Part shown: one piece after another, positions 51,862 to 63,899 of the stretch
How the letters are laid out: each line of letters starts with the position of its first letter
Numbering within the stretch: the stretch's first letter is position 1
DNA from: Lingula anatina
Taxonomy: Eukaryota; Brachiopoda; Lingulata; Lingulida; Lingulidae
Direction of reading: 5' to 3'
Length of the DNA stretch: 64,000 nt
Assembly (NCBI RefSeq): GCF_001039355.2
Contig: NW_019775881.1
Span: 87,106-151,105 of the forward strand
Notes under the pieces: model-generated
The model's database searches: none
The model's input: the letters and a program-made list of their open reading frames with translations, nothing else
Told to the model about the DNA's origin: nothing
Made by a program: the position numbers and the translations under genes

Positions 51862-52087
51862 TAAGGGACCATTCCCACAGATATTTGGATCGATCTATCT
51901 CCCCGGGGAGTCTCACAAAATTGCTGTCAACTTGACCGGCTTTAAATGTCTGTCACACCTAGTAAAGCTGTAAGGGGGTAATTATCTTTGTCCCCTAGCT
52001 GATTCGGTAGGCGTGACAGACATTTAAGCTGGTTAGTTGACAGCAATCTTGCAGATGGATCGATCTAGGCATGGGAACCCAGTCTAA
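51862..52087. mobile_element. Palindromic GATCGATC-family MITE, copy 2
   Basis: Inverted arms: ttgctgtcaac...tgtctgtcacacc on the left and the inverse ggcgtgacagaca...gttgacagcaa on the right. The right arm is shortened by about 30 bp relative to its allelic counterpart at 54652-54912. Confidence 0.65.
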
Positions 52088-52128
52088 GTGAAACAGAAGG
52101 CATTTAAGATATACTTTTGCTAGAGACC

Positions 52129-52280
52129 TTAAAGACTGGGTTTCCATACCTAGATCGATCTAACAGGATCAATCCATCTGCAAGGGGTTTCTCGCTAAAT
52201 TGCTTTCAGTTTAAGCGCCCTAGACGACTGGCACGCCTACTGAAGCTGCTAAACGATAATTAATTACCCCCTAGAGGAGG
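52129..52280. mobile_element. Half element of the GATCGATC MITE family
   Basis: Starts ttaaagactgggtttccata and matches the inverse of the right arm of the first copy (ggggtttctcgctaaattgc, ggcacgcctactgaa). The other arm is missing. The same half element occurs at about 54954-55100. Confidence 0.55.
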
Positions 52281-52292
52281 GTCGGACCCCCT

Positions 52293-52293
52293 N
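52293..52293. other. Single-N join 4
   Basis: Reads cggaccccctNacccctttcaaaa where copy 2 reads cggaccccctttcaaaa. A few redundant bases next to the N suggest two contig ends abutted inside a repeat. Confidence 0.8.
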
Positions 52294-52607
52294 ACCCCTT
52301 TCAAAAAATCCTGGATCCGCTCCTGAAAATAGACTTAGTCCAAGAAAAGAACTTGCATGTCGATTATTTTTTTTAGATTACTGTCATCTTTGAGAATTAA
52401 ATTGTAAAAAATCAAAACGGCTCTTATGACAACACCTTTTAATTTTAAAATTGTTAGTTACGTGAAAGAAGCTTGCGTGCGCAATTTGCTCTGAAGGTAG
52501 AAGAATATCCCAAGATAAGCTTGTGCTGTATCGGTGGCTATCACATTTCACACATCGCACGTTGTTTCCGTAAAAAATTAGTGATTTGATCTTTCCAACT
52601 CATTTCC

Positions 52608-54313
52608 ATGGCAAGACCAGCAGAATTAGGCTTTGTAGAAAAGGTCAGTGACTGGAAATTATTAAGCCACTTCTTCCCTAGTAAAGTTGGCGGAAAGCCG
52701 GCTTGGTTAAATCTTAATCCGATACCAAAACCAGAAGATATTTCTTGTGTAAACTGTAAAAATGTTTGCACATTTTTGTTACAAGTGTACGCTCCGAACT
52801 CTTCAAAGAATTCATGTTTTCACAGAACGCTGTTTGTTTTTGTTTGTCGTAATCCCGATTGCTGCAGAATCAATTCTAATAGTGGCTTTATAGTAATGAG
52901 ATCTCAGTTGCCTAAAATGAACAGTTTCTACAGTGACAAACCCCCAGATGAGGACCATTTTGACGAAAAAGCAGATTATCCACGTGCCAGTAAATACCAA
53001 ACGTTGTGTTCGGTTTGTAACTGCTCTGCCTCAAAATTCTGCGCCAGATGCCACAGTCAGGCATACTGTTCAAAGGAGCACCAAGTTGTGGACTGGAAGA
53101 ATGGACACAAACTCTACTGTGGAAAAGGTAATTCATGGAAGTGTTGGGAAAAAACATGTCAAATATATAGTAATTACATCTTCGTGTTTTCAGCCACCTT
53201 ACATGTTTGGACGTGATCTAGATTCATTGCAAAACTGAATTTGTGTTCATTTGCTAAATAAAAAGAATGTGGTAAATGAAATCTGACCGTCAGGTACGTT
53301 AACATTCTTCAGAGAAAACTTGAAAGATATATTCTTCAGAATATTGTTTGGAAGTTTAGAATGCTTAATTTAGAATGATTACAGACTTAATGATTTTCTT
53401 GATATGATACATCTATAAGTTAGTTTTATTTCTCAGATATGCCAGAAAAAGAAAAACAGACTGCATCCTCTAAAGTGTGTTTCCCAGAGTTTGAACTGCT
53501 CATAGAATCAGAAGAATTCTCAGACAGTGACAAGGAGGACGAAAAATCTGAAGAGGCAAAATTAGAGGAATACAGACATTATATGGAAAGCAACCAAGAG
53601 GCAATGTCTCATTATGATAGCAAAAGTGCTGCTAAGGATTTGGAAAAAATGGCAGGACAGGAGAATGAAGATTACAAACAGTTCATTAAGTTCAAGATGA
53701 GAATTCAGCAGGAGCCAGACCAGGTACTACATTTGACTCTGTGGCACACCAAACACATTTAAACTCAATCCATTGTTAAATTGAGATAGTCGGGTCATGA
53801 ATATAAAATGTATTCAGCTGCGTAACCTTAGTTTGATTATGTACCTTAGCTCTGGTAAACAGGAAGTAGGGTGAGATAACATGTATCATCTTAAAAATAC
53901 TGTACTTTTCTTACACTTACATCAATGTCCAGTCAAAGTCCTTCATGTGGCATCACATCCTTACAAATTAACACTTCCCTAATTTTGATTAACTAAGCCC
54001 CAACAGTTTGTGATTTGTCAAGTGTTATTATAGAAACACAATGTTTTGCATCATTGTAATGGCTGATAGGGTAAAGGAAGTCCAGAAAGATTTAGAAGAC
54101 AGTTGAACATATAATTAAGACAATATCTTACCTGTAAAATGTCTTATGTAGACTTGCTGAATTACACATCACTGTTTACTGGAAGTCTCAATTTTTCAGG
54201 TGCTGCGCTATGATAGAGGAGGGTCACCTCTTTGGGTGTCAGTTCACAATGTACCAGAACCCAGTGATATCCCTAATTGCAGCTGTGGAAAACCAAGGCA
54301 GTTCGAATTTCAG
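52608..54313 (+). CDS. PDCD2: PDCD2 (programmed cell death protein 2), copy 1, lacks last exon
   Basis: Exons 52608-53127, 53437-53723 and 54200-54313, phases 1 and 0, ending in phase 0 at a normal donor (cag|gtagga). The terminal exon that would follow is absent before the N at 54543. Exon 1 holds the PDCD2 N-terminal domain and a complete MYND zinc finger (CSVCNC, CARC, YC, H, H, YC). Exon 3 starts the C-terminal PDCD2 domain (VLRYDRGGSPLWVS). Compared with copy 2 there are only three amino-acid changes (K/E, N/S, I/M). Probably the other allele of the gene at 55407, not a separate gene. Confidence 0.88.
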
Positions 54314-54468
54314 GTAGGATAGGACTTATAATGATACCTTTGGTTTACTAAGAAATCATGCTGTGTATGAAGTACCTTTGATTCAAATTTTTTAATGTGT
54401 GGACTTGCATCTAGTTTGGCTGTCTGTAGAAAAATGTACACTCACTTGAGAAAGCTAGTCAATTTTTA

Positions 54469-54494
54469 TGTACAGACACAGATGTGTCTGTACA
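54469..54494. repeat. 26-bp palindrome at the end of block C copy 1
   Basis: tgtacagacaca-ga-tgtgtctgtaca: perfect 12-nt arms with a 2-nt spacer, immediately followed by a (GTCGTCGCC)n-like tract and the N. It belongs to a repeat insertion absent at the matching place in copy 2. Confidence 0.8.
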
Positions 54495-54542
54495 TATAGC
54501 CATCATCTGCGTCTGTCGTCGCCGTCGTCGCCGTCGTCGCTG

Positions 54543-54543
54543 N
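54543..54543. other. Single-N assembly join 5
   Basis: After the N the sequence restarts at the equivalent of 51759. Confidence 0.9.
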
Positions 54544-54556
54544 CATATATAACTTA

Positions 54557-57262
54557 TAAGGCAATTCAGCCATCGATGTGGCCTTACAAACTACAGTATT
54601 CTTCATATGCACTTTACAGAAGATGAAGCAGATAAAATTATTTTTACATAGTAAGGGACCAATCCCATAGATATTTGGATCGATCTATCTCCCTGGGGAG
54701 TCTCACAAAATTGCTGTCAACTTGATCGGCTTAAAATGTCTGTCACACCTAGTAATTCTTAAAGCTGTAAGGGGGTAATTATCTTTGTCCCCTAGCTGAT
54801 TCGGTAGGCGTGACAGACATTTAAGCTGGTTAGTTGACAGCAATTTAGTGAGACTCCCCAGGGAGTTAGATCGATCCAGATGGATCGATCTAGGCATGGG
54901 AACCCAGTCTAAGTGAAACAGAAGGCATTTAAGATATACTTTTGCTAGAGACCTTAAAGACTGGGTTTCCATACCTAGATCGATCTAACAGGATCAATCC
55001 ATCTGCAAGAGGTTTCTCGCTAAATTGCTTTCAGTTTAAGCGCCTTAGACGTCTGGCACGCCTACTGAAGCTGCTAAACGATAATTAATTACCCCCTAGA
55101 GGAGGGTCGGACCCCCTTTCAAAAAATCCTGGATCTGCTCCTGAAAATAGACTTAGTCCAAGAAAAGAACTTGCATGTCGATTATTTTTTTTTTAAATTA
55201 CTGTCATCTTTGAGAATTAAACTGTAAAAAATCAAAACGGCTCTTATGATAACACCTTGTTATAGTTACGTGAAAGAAGCTTGCGTGTGCTGAAGGTAGA
55301 AGAATATCCCAAGATAAGCTTGTGCTGTATCGGTGGCTATCACATTTCACACATCGCACGTTGTTTCCGTAAAAAATTAGTGATTTGATCTTTCCAACTC
55401 ATTTCCATGGCAAGACCAGCAGAATTAGGCTTTGTAGAAAAGGTCAGTGACTGGAAATTATTAAGCCACTTCTTCCCTAGTAAAGTTGGCGGAAAGCCGG
55501 CTTGGTTGAATCTTAATCCGATACCAAAACCAGAAGATATTTCTTGTGTAAACTGTAAAAATGTTTGCACATTTTTGTTACAAGTGTACGCTCCGAACTC
55601 TTCAAAGAATTCATGTTTTCACAGAACGCTATTTGTTTTTGTTTGTCGTAATCCCGATTGCTGCAGAATCAATTCTAATAGTGGCTTTATAGTAATGAGA
55701 TCTCAGTTGCCTAAAATGAACAGTTTCTACAGTGACGAACCCCCAGATGAGGACCATTTTGACGAAAAAGCAGATTATCCACGTGCCAGTAAATACCAAA
55801 CGTTGTGTTCGGTTTGTAACTGCTCTGCCTCAAAATTCTGCGCCAGATGCCACAGTCAGGCATACTGTTCAAAGGAGCACCAAGTTGTGGACTGGAAGAA
55901 TGGACACAAACTCTACTGTGGAAAAGGTAAATCATGGAAGTGTTGGGAAAAAAACATGTCAAATATATAGTAATTACATCTTCTTGTTTTCAGCCACCTT
56001 ACATGTTCGGACGTGATCTAGATTCATTGCAAAACTGAATATGTGTTCAATTGCTAAATAAAAAGAATGTGGTAAATGAAATCTGACCGTCAGGTACGTT
56101 AACATTCTTCAGAGAAAACTTGAAAGATATATTCTTCAGAATATTGTTTGGAAGTTTAGAATGCTTAATTTAGAATGATTACAGACTGAATGATTTTCTT
56201 GATATGATACATCTATAAGTTAGTTTTATTTCTCAGATATGCCAGAAAAAGAAAAACAGACTGCATCCTCTAAAGTATGTTTCCCAGAGTTTGAACTGCT
56301 CATAGAATCAGAAGAATTCTCAGACAGTGACAAGGAGGACGAAAAATCTGAAGAGGCAAAATTAGAGGAATACAGACATTATATGGAAAGCAACCAAGAG
56401 GCAATGTCTCACTATGATAGCAAAAGTGCTGCTAAGGATTTGGAAAAAATGGCAGGACAGGAGAGTGAAGATTACAAACAGTTCATGAAGTTCAAGATGA
56501 GAATTCAGCAGGAGCCAGACCAGGTACTACATTTGACTCTGTGGCACACCAAACACATTTAAACTCAATCCATTGTTAAATTGAGATAGTCGGGTCATGA
56601 ATATAAAATGTATTCAACTGCGTAACCTTAGTTTGATTATGTACCTTAGCTCTGGTAAACAGGAAGTAGGGTGAGATAACATGTATCATCTTAATAATAC
56701 TGTACTTTTCTTACACTTAGATCAATGTCCAGTCAAAGTCCTTCATGTGGCATCACATCCTTACAAATTAACACTTCCCTAATTTTGATTAGCTAAGCCC
56801 CAACAGTTTGTGATTTGTCAAGTGTTATTATAGAAACACAATGTTTTGCATCATTGTAATGGCTGATAGGGTAAAGGAAGTCCAGAAAGATATAGAAGAC
56901 AGTTGAACATATAAATAAGACAATATCTTACCTGTAAAATGTCTTATGTAGACTTGCTGAATTACACATCACTGTTTACTGGAAGTCTCAATTTTTCAGG
57001 TGCTGCGCTATGATAGAGGAGGGTCACCTCTTTGGGTGTCAGTTCACAATGTACCAGAACCCAGTGATATCCCTAATTGCAGCTGTGGAAAACCAAGGCA
57101 GTTCGAATTTCAGGTAGGATAGGACTTACAATGATACCTTTGGTTTATTAAGAAATCATGCTGTGTATGAAGTACCTTTGATTCAAATTTTTTAATGTGT
57201 GGACTTGCATCTAGTTTGGCTGTCTGTAGAAAAATGTACACTCACTTGAGAAAGCTAGTCAA
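54557..57262. repeat. Duplicated block C, copy 2
   Basis: Near-identical to 51759-54462 and continues into the real terminal exon of PDCD2, so this is the copy joined to downstream unique sequence. Confidence 0.92.
54652..54912. mobile_element. Palindromic GATCGATC-family MITE, full-length version
   Basis: Left arm ctccctggggagtctcacaa and right arm ttagtgagactccccaggga are inverse to each other; this is the most complete hairpin of the family in the window. Confidence 0.65.
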
Positions 57263-57441
57263 CTTTCATTTTCTAGATCCTGCCCCAGTTGCTGAACCAC
57301 CTTGGAGCAGACACTGTGGACAGTAGCTTGGATTGGGGAACTCTGGCCGTTTACACATGTTCCGACAGTTGTGACTCTGAACTGGCTTATAAACCCGAAT
57401 TTCTATGGAAGCAAGACTTTGTGGAAGATCAAAGCACCTAA
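55407..57441 (+). CDS. PDCD2: PDCD2 (programmed cell death protein 2), complete
   Basis: Exons 55407-55926, 56237-56523, 57000-57113 and 57277-57441 (TAA), all GT-AG with matching phases, giving 361 aa, close to the ~344 aa of human PDCD2. ATG 55407 has context ttccATGg. Order: N-terminal PDCD2 domain (GFVEKVSDWKLLSHFFPSK), paired Cys motifs (CVNCKN, CRNPDCC), MYND zinc finger at about residues 138-172, acidic linker, C-terminal domain with CSCGKPRQFEFQ, ILPQLLNHLG, DWGTLAVYTC and a final YKPEFLWKQDF. PDCD2 proteins act as dedicated chaperones of ribosomal protein uS5 (RPS2) and are needed for cell proliferation. Convergent with AQR, 933 bp between stop codons. Confidence 0.95.
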
Positions 57442-58374
57442 ATTATGTTATCAGCCACTCATATTTAGTTATTTACTGAAACTAAAACTGTGGTCTTATT
57501 TTAATCCAAACATTCATTTGAAGCAAGTCTGCAAACCATATTAGTTGTATGTTGTCAGCAATTCTCTTCGATTTGTTTCTCTTGGGTGGAACAAAAAATA
57601 AAAAAGGAGGAAAACCCTCCTCTTCCCCAAGAATTTCCCCATTCTTGATCCTTTCATGCAAAACCCAGCAGCTTTTTAAAGCCACAAGAAGGAAGAAATC
57701 AACCAAAATAAAGGATCCCGTCCCTGGATTATATAGTTGTGCTGTTTCAAACTCAGAAATACTGAAATGCTCAACTGTAACTTTATCAATGTTGTGACTT
57801 GAAAAAGGAGGCATGGATGACAGTGGGAACAAGACAAACATTGTTGAAATTGCTGTTTAAGTTCAGGCTAGTTAATATGTTTTAAAACCCTTACTGGTCA
57901 AAGATCATAACTACATTGCAAATTCTAATATTTATTTACAGTAAATATAATTCTGTATTTTTAAAGATTTCTGTTATAGGCCATCATGTGAATAATATGT
58001 CAACTGAATATTGACTAAAATTTCTTTTTATAATTTTTCATTGCTGAGTGATTTCAACAGTGTCAATCTTTTCTTTCTTTTTTTGCTTTACAAAAATTAC
58101 TCTTAGACTAAAAGAACTAATTTTCCTTCATAATTGTAAAGTTAGAACAGTTCAAAATCATAAAAGCAAAGAGATAGTAAGCAAACCATGTCACTGATGT
58201 AAATGGTTAACCCACCAGTCTATAGTACAATTGACTACATTTTATTGTCAAAGTTCAAACTCCAATCACTTTCTGTGATGTGATTTATACAAAGGCAATG
58301 GTTTTGTCGTTCTCATATGACTCCTCCTTTCAGCTACAGGAATAGCAGGTGCTTGTTAAGAAATAACAGGCCAT
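57442..58374. other. Convergent 3' UTR region of PDCD2 and AQR
   Basis: Plus-strand AATAAA motifs at 57597 and 57707 could end PDCD2 transcripts; TTTATT at 58241-58246 is a minus-strand AATAAA suited to AQR. No further gene is seen. Confidence 0.5.
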
Positions 58375-61300
58375 TCACTCTTGTTTTGCACGTTTAGCTT
58401 CAACTGGTGTTACTGGCTCCTCCATCTCTCTTTTTACTCCAACAGGTGTCTCTTCTTGATTGCTGCAATGTAAATGTTGCACTCAAAAGGCTTAAAAGAA
58501 ATATAGGAAATATACAGTGTCAGGCTTAGAGAAAAATGAATACACCTGGCAAATTCTGGATGTTGTAAGAAATAGGAGACTGTTGGAGCAAAAACTTATT
58601 CACACTGAACGCATGTTTGGGTAAGTCATTGTGGTGTAAAAATAATGCTCTCTTACATCAATTTCCTTATATGTGCAACCCCCCTTAGCATTTTTCAACC
58701 CTTTGAATTTTACAGAATTTCACAATGTGCAATATTTTCAGCAAATTACTTTGTTTTTACTTAAAAAACTTAAAAATGTAAGTAAGCTTTCAACTGTTCT
58801 AAAGAATGTTTTGCCATAGACAATTATTTTGACCTTGGAAATTAAATTTTTTTCCAGTTACAAGAGGATTAGTTTTCAAGTAATTGCTGACAAACTTTGA
58901 TAAATTACCCTTCATCCTCACTGTCACTATCACTGCCTGCACCTGGGTGCTCTTCCATTACAGTTTTATCTTCTTTAACTGGCTCCACTGGTTTTTGTGA
59001 TGGGCTTTCTGGAGGAGCCAAATTTTGCTGCTGCTTTGGTGGTGGTCTTCTAAGCTCTGCGGGTCTTTGGTACATCTGCATTAAAAAATACAAATAATAT
59101 CAAATAGCAAAAGAAACAAAAAATTTAATTTAAAAAAGATTAATTATAAAAATGACTAAATCAATAAATTGCTGTAAGGGGTGAATGTACAAAAAAAACT
59201 TTATAATGTAGAGAAGTTATCAAAGAAAGGACAAAAATGGACCCCCTCTGCAATTTTCTGAACCCAGAAAAATATTTACCCCTCTTTGCTGCATGATCAC
59301 CTCCACTTTAGTACGGTAGAATTCATAAACAAAGTTGGCCATGTGAGGCATGTCATCTAACACAACTGGTGGTTCTTGTGGAGGAGCATTGACCTATGAA
59401 ACAAAAAGATTGGAGAAATGAGCTAAAAGTTCTTTTTACTTTTGAAAAGAAACTGGTCATTAAATAAATGCTGCTTTACTAATGTTTTTGCATATTAGTT
59501 AGATTACCAATTTTAGGTGTCTTTTAAGAATTAATTTCCGTATTAACAACTCACTGGTCTAGCAGGTGGATAAACTTCATGTGGTGCAAGATGCAGCTTC
59601 ACTGGTCTTGCAGTCAACTAAAAAAGATTGAAACCATACAATCCACTCTGTCACATACTGAAAAGGTGACACCTATAAAAATTGTGATATGACAACTTTT
59701 CTTATTTTACTAATTATTTTATGAATTAAAATTCATAAAACTGGTCACAAAATTGTGCCAAAAAAACTGAAGAACCTTAAATTCACAGACAAATTTTTGA
59801 GTAATTTGATTTTTATTGTCCACAGATAGGAAATACCAATTGACTTTCCACTAAAGCAAGCTTTAATTAACACACTGTAAATTCACCCTCACCTGATTAA
59901 AAGCTGGAGTGAGCTCAAAGCAATTCTGAAACAGGGACGTCCTAGCAAAGATGTAAAGCCCTAGCCTGGCCCTGGACATGGCTACCACCAGTCGCCTGAC
60001 ATCTCTGTAAGACAACAGCAGTAATGTTAGAGAAACTGGTGCTAGTAAAAGACATACACAACCTCAATTGGTGTGAAAATGTGGGCTTGGGTGTGCTTAT
60101 GGAAAGTTAGCTCCAAGGTTACATGATGAAAAATAAGATTAATCTAATTTTAGAACCAAAGGCCATAAAGATTATGCTTTCAATAATTACTGTAGTACTA
60201 AATCACAGACAAACCTGAAATATCCTACAGCATTAGTCCTAACCAGTGACAACAAGATGTAGTCATTCTGCTGACCCTGATATCTGTCCACTGTGGTCAC
60301 CTGGGGAGATTAAAAAAAAACTTCTATTTTACTGACCTGAATGATAAAATAGCTGCGTCTATTTAGTGTTTTTGTTGTCAAAGAGTGGTTTGAATGTCAT
60401 TCCATTTAACACTATCAAAATTTGACTGTTGATTTTCAATTTAGTATACATAAGAGAGCCCAGAGTAATGATCCTGAATTACACTAGTTGAATGTCATTG
60501 CCAATAAAATGTTTCTACCTTGAAAGGTCTCCCAATAAGTGGGTTGTTACCACATCTCTGAGCTATGACGTCTCTGATCAGGTTCTTCTGTCCATTGTAT
60601 GTGGTTAAAATTGAGATCTTCTGTGCTGGATAGCCTAGTAGACGCATGTACATGAACACAGCCACAACATATTCAGCCTCAGCCAAATTCTGAAGAGGAA
60701 AATGAGAAAATAATTGCAATGATTTATGTCTTCTATTACTATACTACATAAAAATAAGTGTGGTGCATTTTGGACTTAAATAACAACTTAACTTGTTTAA
60801 CATTTGTCCATTTTTTCTTGGACATATTTCATTTCCTTTGGATGGTACATCTTTTTAACAATCTTTACTTTCCATAAACTAGAGCATAGCCTCACTTCCA
60901 TATTGGAACTAACCTGATAGAAATATGGCGTTGGTTCAGACTCTCCAACTCCATTGAAATCTCCAACATCAATGAGCTGGAAATCAAAGAAAAATCCAGG
61001 ATTTGCTGTTCTAAACTCTGGCCATAAGCTGACATGAGACAGGTTGCCCAGTTTTTTGTACCTCCAGTTGTAAAGGTTACAGAGGCTGCAATAAAATAGC
61101 ATTTTTTTTCAGTGTGAAACATTAAAAATTTGTTTCAAATATTTGCATAAAATACACAGATGGAAGGTTTAGTGTATTCCTTTTATTTCTTTACCACCAA
61201 AAGAACACATGCAGCCTGCATTTACCTTCTCCATGTCACAATCAACATTAAATCATAGTTTGATGTTGTCAAACTTTTAAGAGAGCTATCATGAATGTGT

Positions 61301-63899
61301 AATAACAACATTATAATACCTAGGTCTTGCTCTCCCTTGTGCATCCAAGTCAACAGTGGGCACACCAAGACGCACAAATCTGGTGAACAGCGACTGCTCC
61401 ATGTTTGAGTATTTTTGGAATGCCATGTTCTTGATAACTGGAGGCAGCTGATGGTGATCACCTATCATTATCCAGCGCTTTAGACGGTTCAAGTTGTCAC
61501 GAGGATTCTGAAAAGAAAGTTGTGTATATTAGATTTATACACATTATTTCAAATTAAATACATAACATCATTCTTCGGTTATATACTGCTTTTACTGTAA
61601 ATATTCACAAAAATTGTGTATTTCAATCAATTATACTCCCATCCACACTTTTAAAAATATGGAGTCACCTTATGGAAACTGTATAAGTCTATTACATACC
61701 TGTAGCAATAATGGAATAAATGTCTCAATTTCAAGAATTTGTGCACTTTCCTCCATCAGGATGTTGTCATACTGAAAATACGGATAAAGAAACATAGGAA
61801 AGGAATTCTTAAAATCGAGTCTGTTAAGTTTCACATATGCATTGAAGATGTTTTTCTTAAATGCTGTCTTTCCTTTTTTTTAAACAATCCTGTCTTAATT
61901 TTGGTGACATTATCAGTTCAGCCTCCATATATTACATACCTCAAACCCAAGATCCACCAAATCTCTCCTCTTGAGTGCTGCATGCGTACAAGTCATAGCT
62001 ATGATCTTGGCCTCCTTAACCAGTAGGTACTTGGACCTATCTGAGCCACTCCTGAGAAGTTCAAATGCACGGAATTCCTAAAATAGGAGAGATTGAATAT
62101 AAAGGTTTTACTGTTGATACTTTACTTTAATCTATGAAATGCAAAACAAATTTCTCAACTTCTGACAAATTCTCTGTTAATGTTAGAAGTCAGAAAGACA
62201 ATAACCAGAGAGTATATCTGATTTAAAGCCTAACACAAATCTTTCAGCACCTCATTCAAAATATGTTTTAACAGAATTTTTTCCTTCAAGGCCATCCCTT
62301 AAAGCAGCAAACCAATGCATCTTTACTGCTGCATACCTCTAACTGTGTAAATATCCTCTTGACATGCCTAAAGCAACCCTCTGCAATATCCAAGTCTTCT
62401 GCATAGGACTGCCCCTTGAACACAGGCTGTGGAGCATTCTCAAAGAATTTGGTGAAGGGAAACAGCTCAGCTATCTTCTCTACTGCTTCTGCCTATTGTT
62501 AGAAATAAAAACAATGCTCTCACATGTTGAACCTATTTTTCTATTTCATTTAGCCCATGGCTGAAAGCTTTTATGCTGCTTCTGACAACTTAAAATGCTA
62601 CATGTGAATGCAACAAAAGAGATTTTGAAATAAACTTTTATGAGTGCATGAATTGAGAGGAGTCGCCGAGGCTAGTTTGCTGTCAAAATTTGTTATCATA
62701 CACAAAACAACAGAATCAAATAGATGTAGGTTGAAAATGTCATTTTATTGACATTTGCACTTTGATTAATGTTCAAAGTACGAATGAAAAATACTGAGAG
62801 TTAGATATAAATCTATGAATGACAATCATGCATGTAAACAGTAAATCAACTTTATTGTGAATACAGCATGTAACCTCAAAACTTCTCCATATTTTTCACA
62901 ACTATCTTAATCCATGAAATATCACTATCAGGCAGTAGTCCTTACCTGGCCTGGTTTCACTTTTACCTTGCTCAAAAATTCTTCCCATCTGGCCAAAACC
63001 TGGTGATACAAAGAACCATTTTGATAAGCATATAATATCCTACAGGATGAGCAATAATGTTCAGAAACAATATGACAAAAACATGAAGGCAGATTATTTA
63101 TAAATCGAATCAAAATATTTTCAGTAATGATTATCCTTTGCAGCATCACATTAATAATGCTGGATAAGCTACATATTTGTAGAATGCTTTTTAATAATAT
63201 GATGTTCTTCTTCATATTGGAATGATTTGAAATGATTTTATCTCAATTTCCAGCCTTGTTCATGCTGTACAATGACAGTTCATCCACCATTTCTGACTGG
63301 CCTCTATAATGTATACAGTATCCCATTTGAGTTAGTTTCATGTATACCTGGTATAAGTAAAAGTAACTGGCAGTCTCACAAGTGTAGGCTACATCTCCTG
63401 GTACTCCTAAGCTTTCTTGGAGTCTTCCAACCTCTTCCAGTAGCTCCAAACGCTGGGCGAGCACATAATTCACTCTTCCATATCTGGGCAAGTAGTACAT
63501 AAATACAATACAGATTATATCTACATTACATATTTGAACAACAAGTACAATAGAGACAACTATGTCTACATAAACTTGCTTATCTGTCAGTCCCATAAAG
63601 TATTCTATGATTTTCTGATAGCAGACACTAAATAAAAACCAAAACCAAGTTTTCTTTTTTAGGCAAATTATAGCACTGGTTTTATCAAGAATCTTCTCAC
63701 CAAGAGTTGTCAAAATCTGCTGTAAATTTTGTGCACAGGCAAATGAAATGAAGTGGTGATTTGTCATCAATATTTCAATAACAAGTTACCTGCTGAAATC
63801 TTTCTCTGTCTCCAGTGCCTCTTCACCATGTCCCATACGCAGCAGATGGCGTTCATCTACATCCAATGCCATAATCTTTTCAAACAGCTGGTTCAATGC
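58375..63899 (-). CDS. AQR: Aquarius intron-binding spliceosomal helicase, C-terminal part (partial)
   Basis: Fifteen exons on the minus strand, 5' to 3': 63899-63790, 63483-63348, 62999-62946, 62492-62337, 62077-61940, 61771-61700, 61507-61320, 61085-60914, 60689-60519, 60300-60215, 60004-59893, 59617-59555, 59393-59280, 59075-58909, 58462-58375 (TGA). Phases agree throughout; 608 aa plus stop. AQR is an SF1 UPF1-like RNA helicase that binds introns near the branch site in the spliceosome. Visible motifs: II as [18 protein letters not shown], then [16 protein letters not shown] and [12 protein letters not shown]. The N-terminal armadillo part and the Walker A motif lie beyond 64000. The end has an acidic SDSDSEDEG stretch and a basic KRAKQE tail. 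Very close to vertebrate AQR over the helicase; only one gene of this type is expected per genome. Confidence 0.96.

Larger units (their letters stand above)
51467..52607. other. Intergenic region and PDCD2 promoter region
   Basis: Contains GATCGATC-family MITEs, the N at 52293 and about 290 bp of mixed sequence before the PDCD2 ATG (repeated at 55140-55406 in copy 2). No TATA box stands out. Confidence 0.5.
51759..54462. repeat. Duplicated block C, copy 1
   Basis: Collinear with 54557-57262 and contains PDCD2 exons 1-3. It then runs into a repeat (gtcgtcgccgtcgtcgccg at about 54515-54540) and the N at 54543. Confidence 0.92.

Noticed and set aside
54703-54972. 89-aa minus-strand frame
   Set aside because: Lies entirely in palindromic MITE sequence and the repeat between elements.
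52933-56016. Overlapping second frames within PDCD2 exon 1 (both copies)
   Set aside because: Alternative frames of the MYND-coding exon; the PDCD2 frame explains the sequence.
57482-57841. 119-aa minus-strand frame after PDCD2
   Set aside because: Falls in the PDCD2 3' UTR; no domain and no expected exon of AQR in this place.
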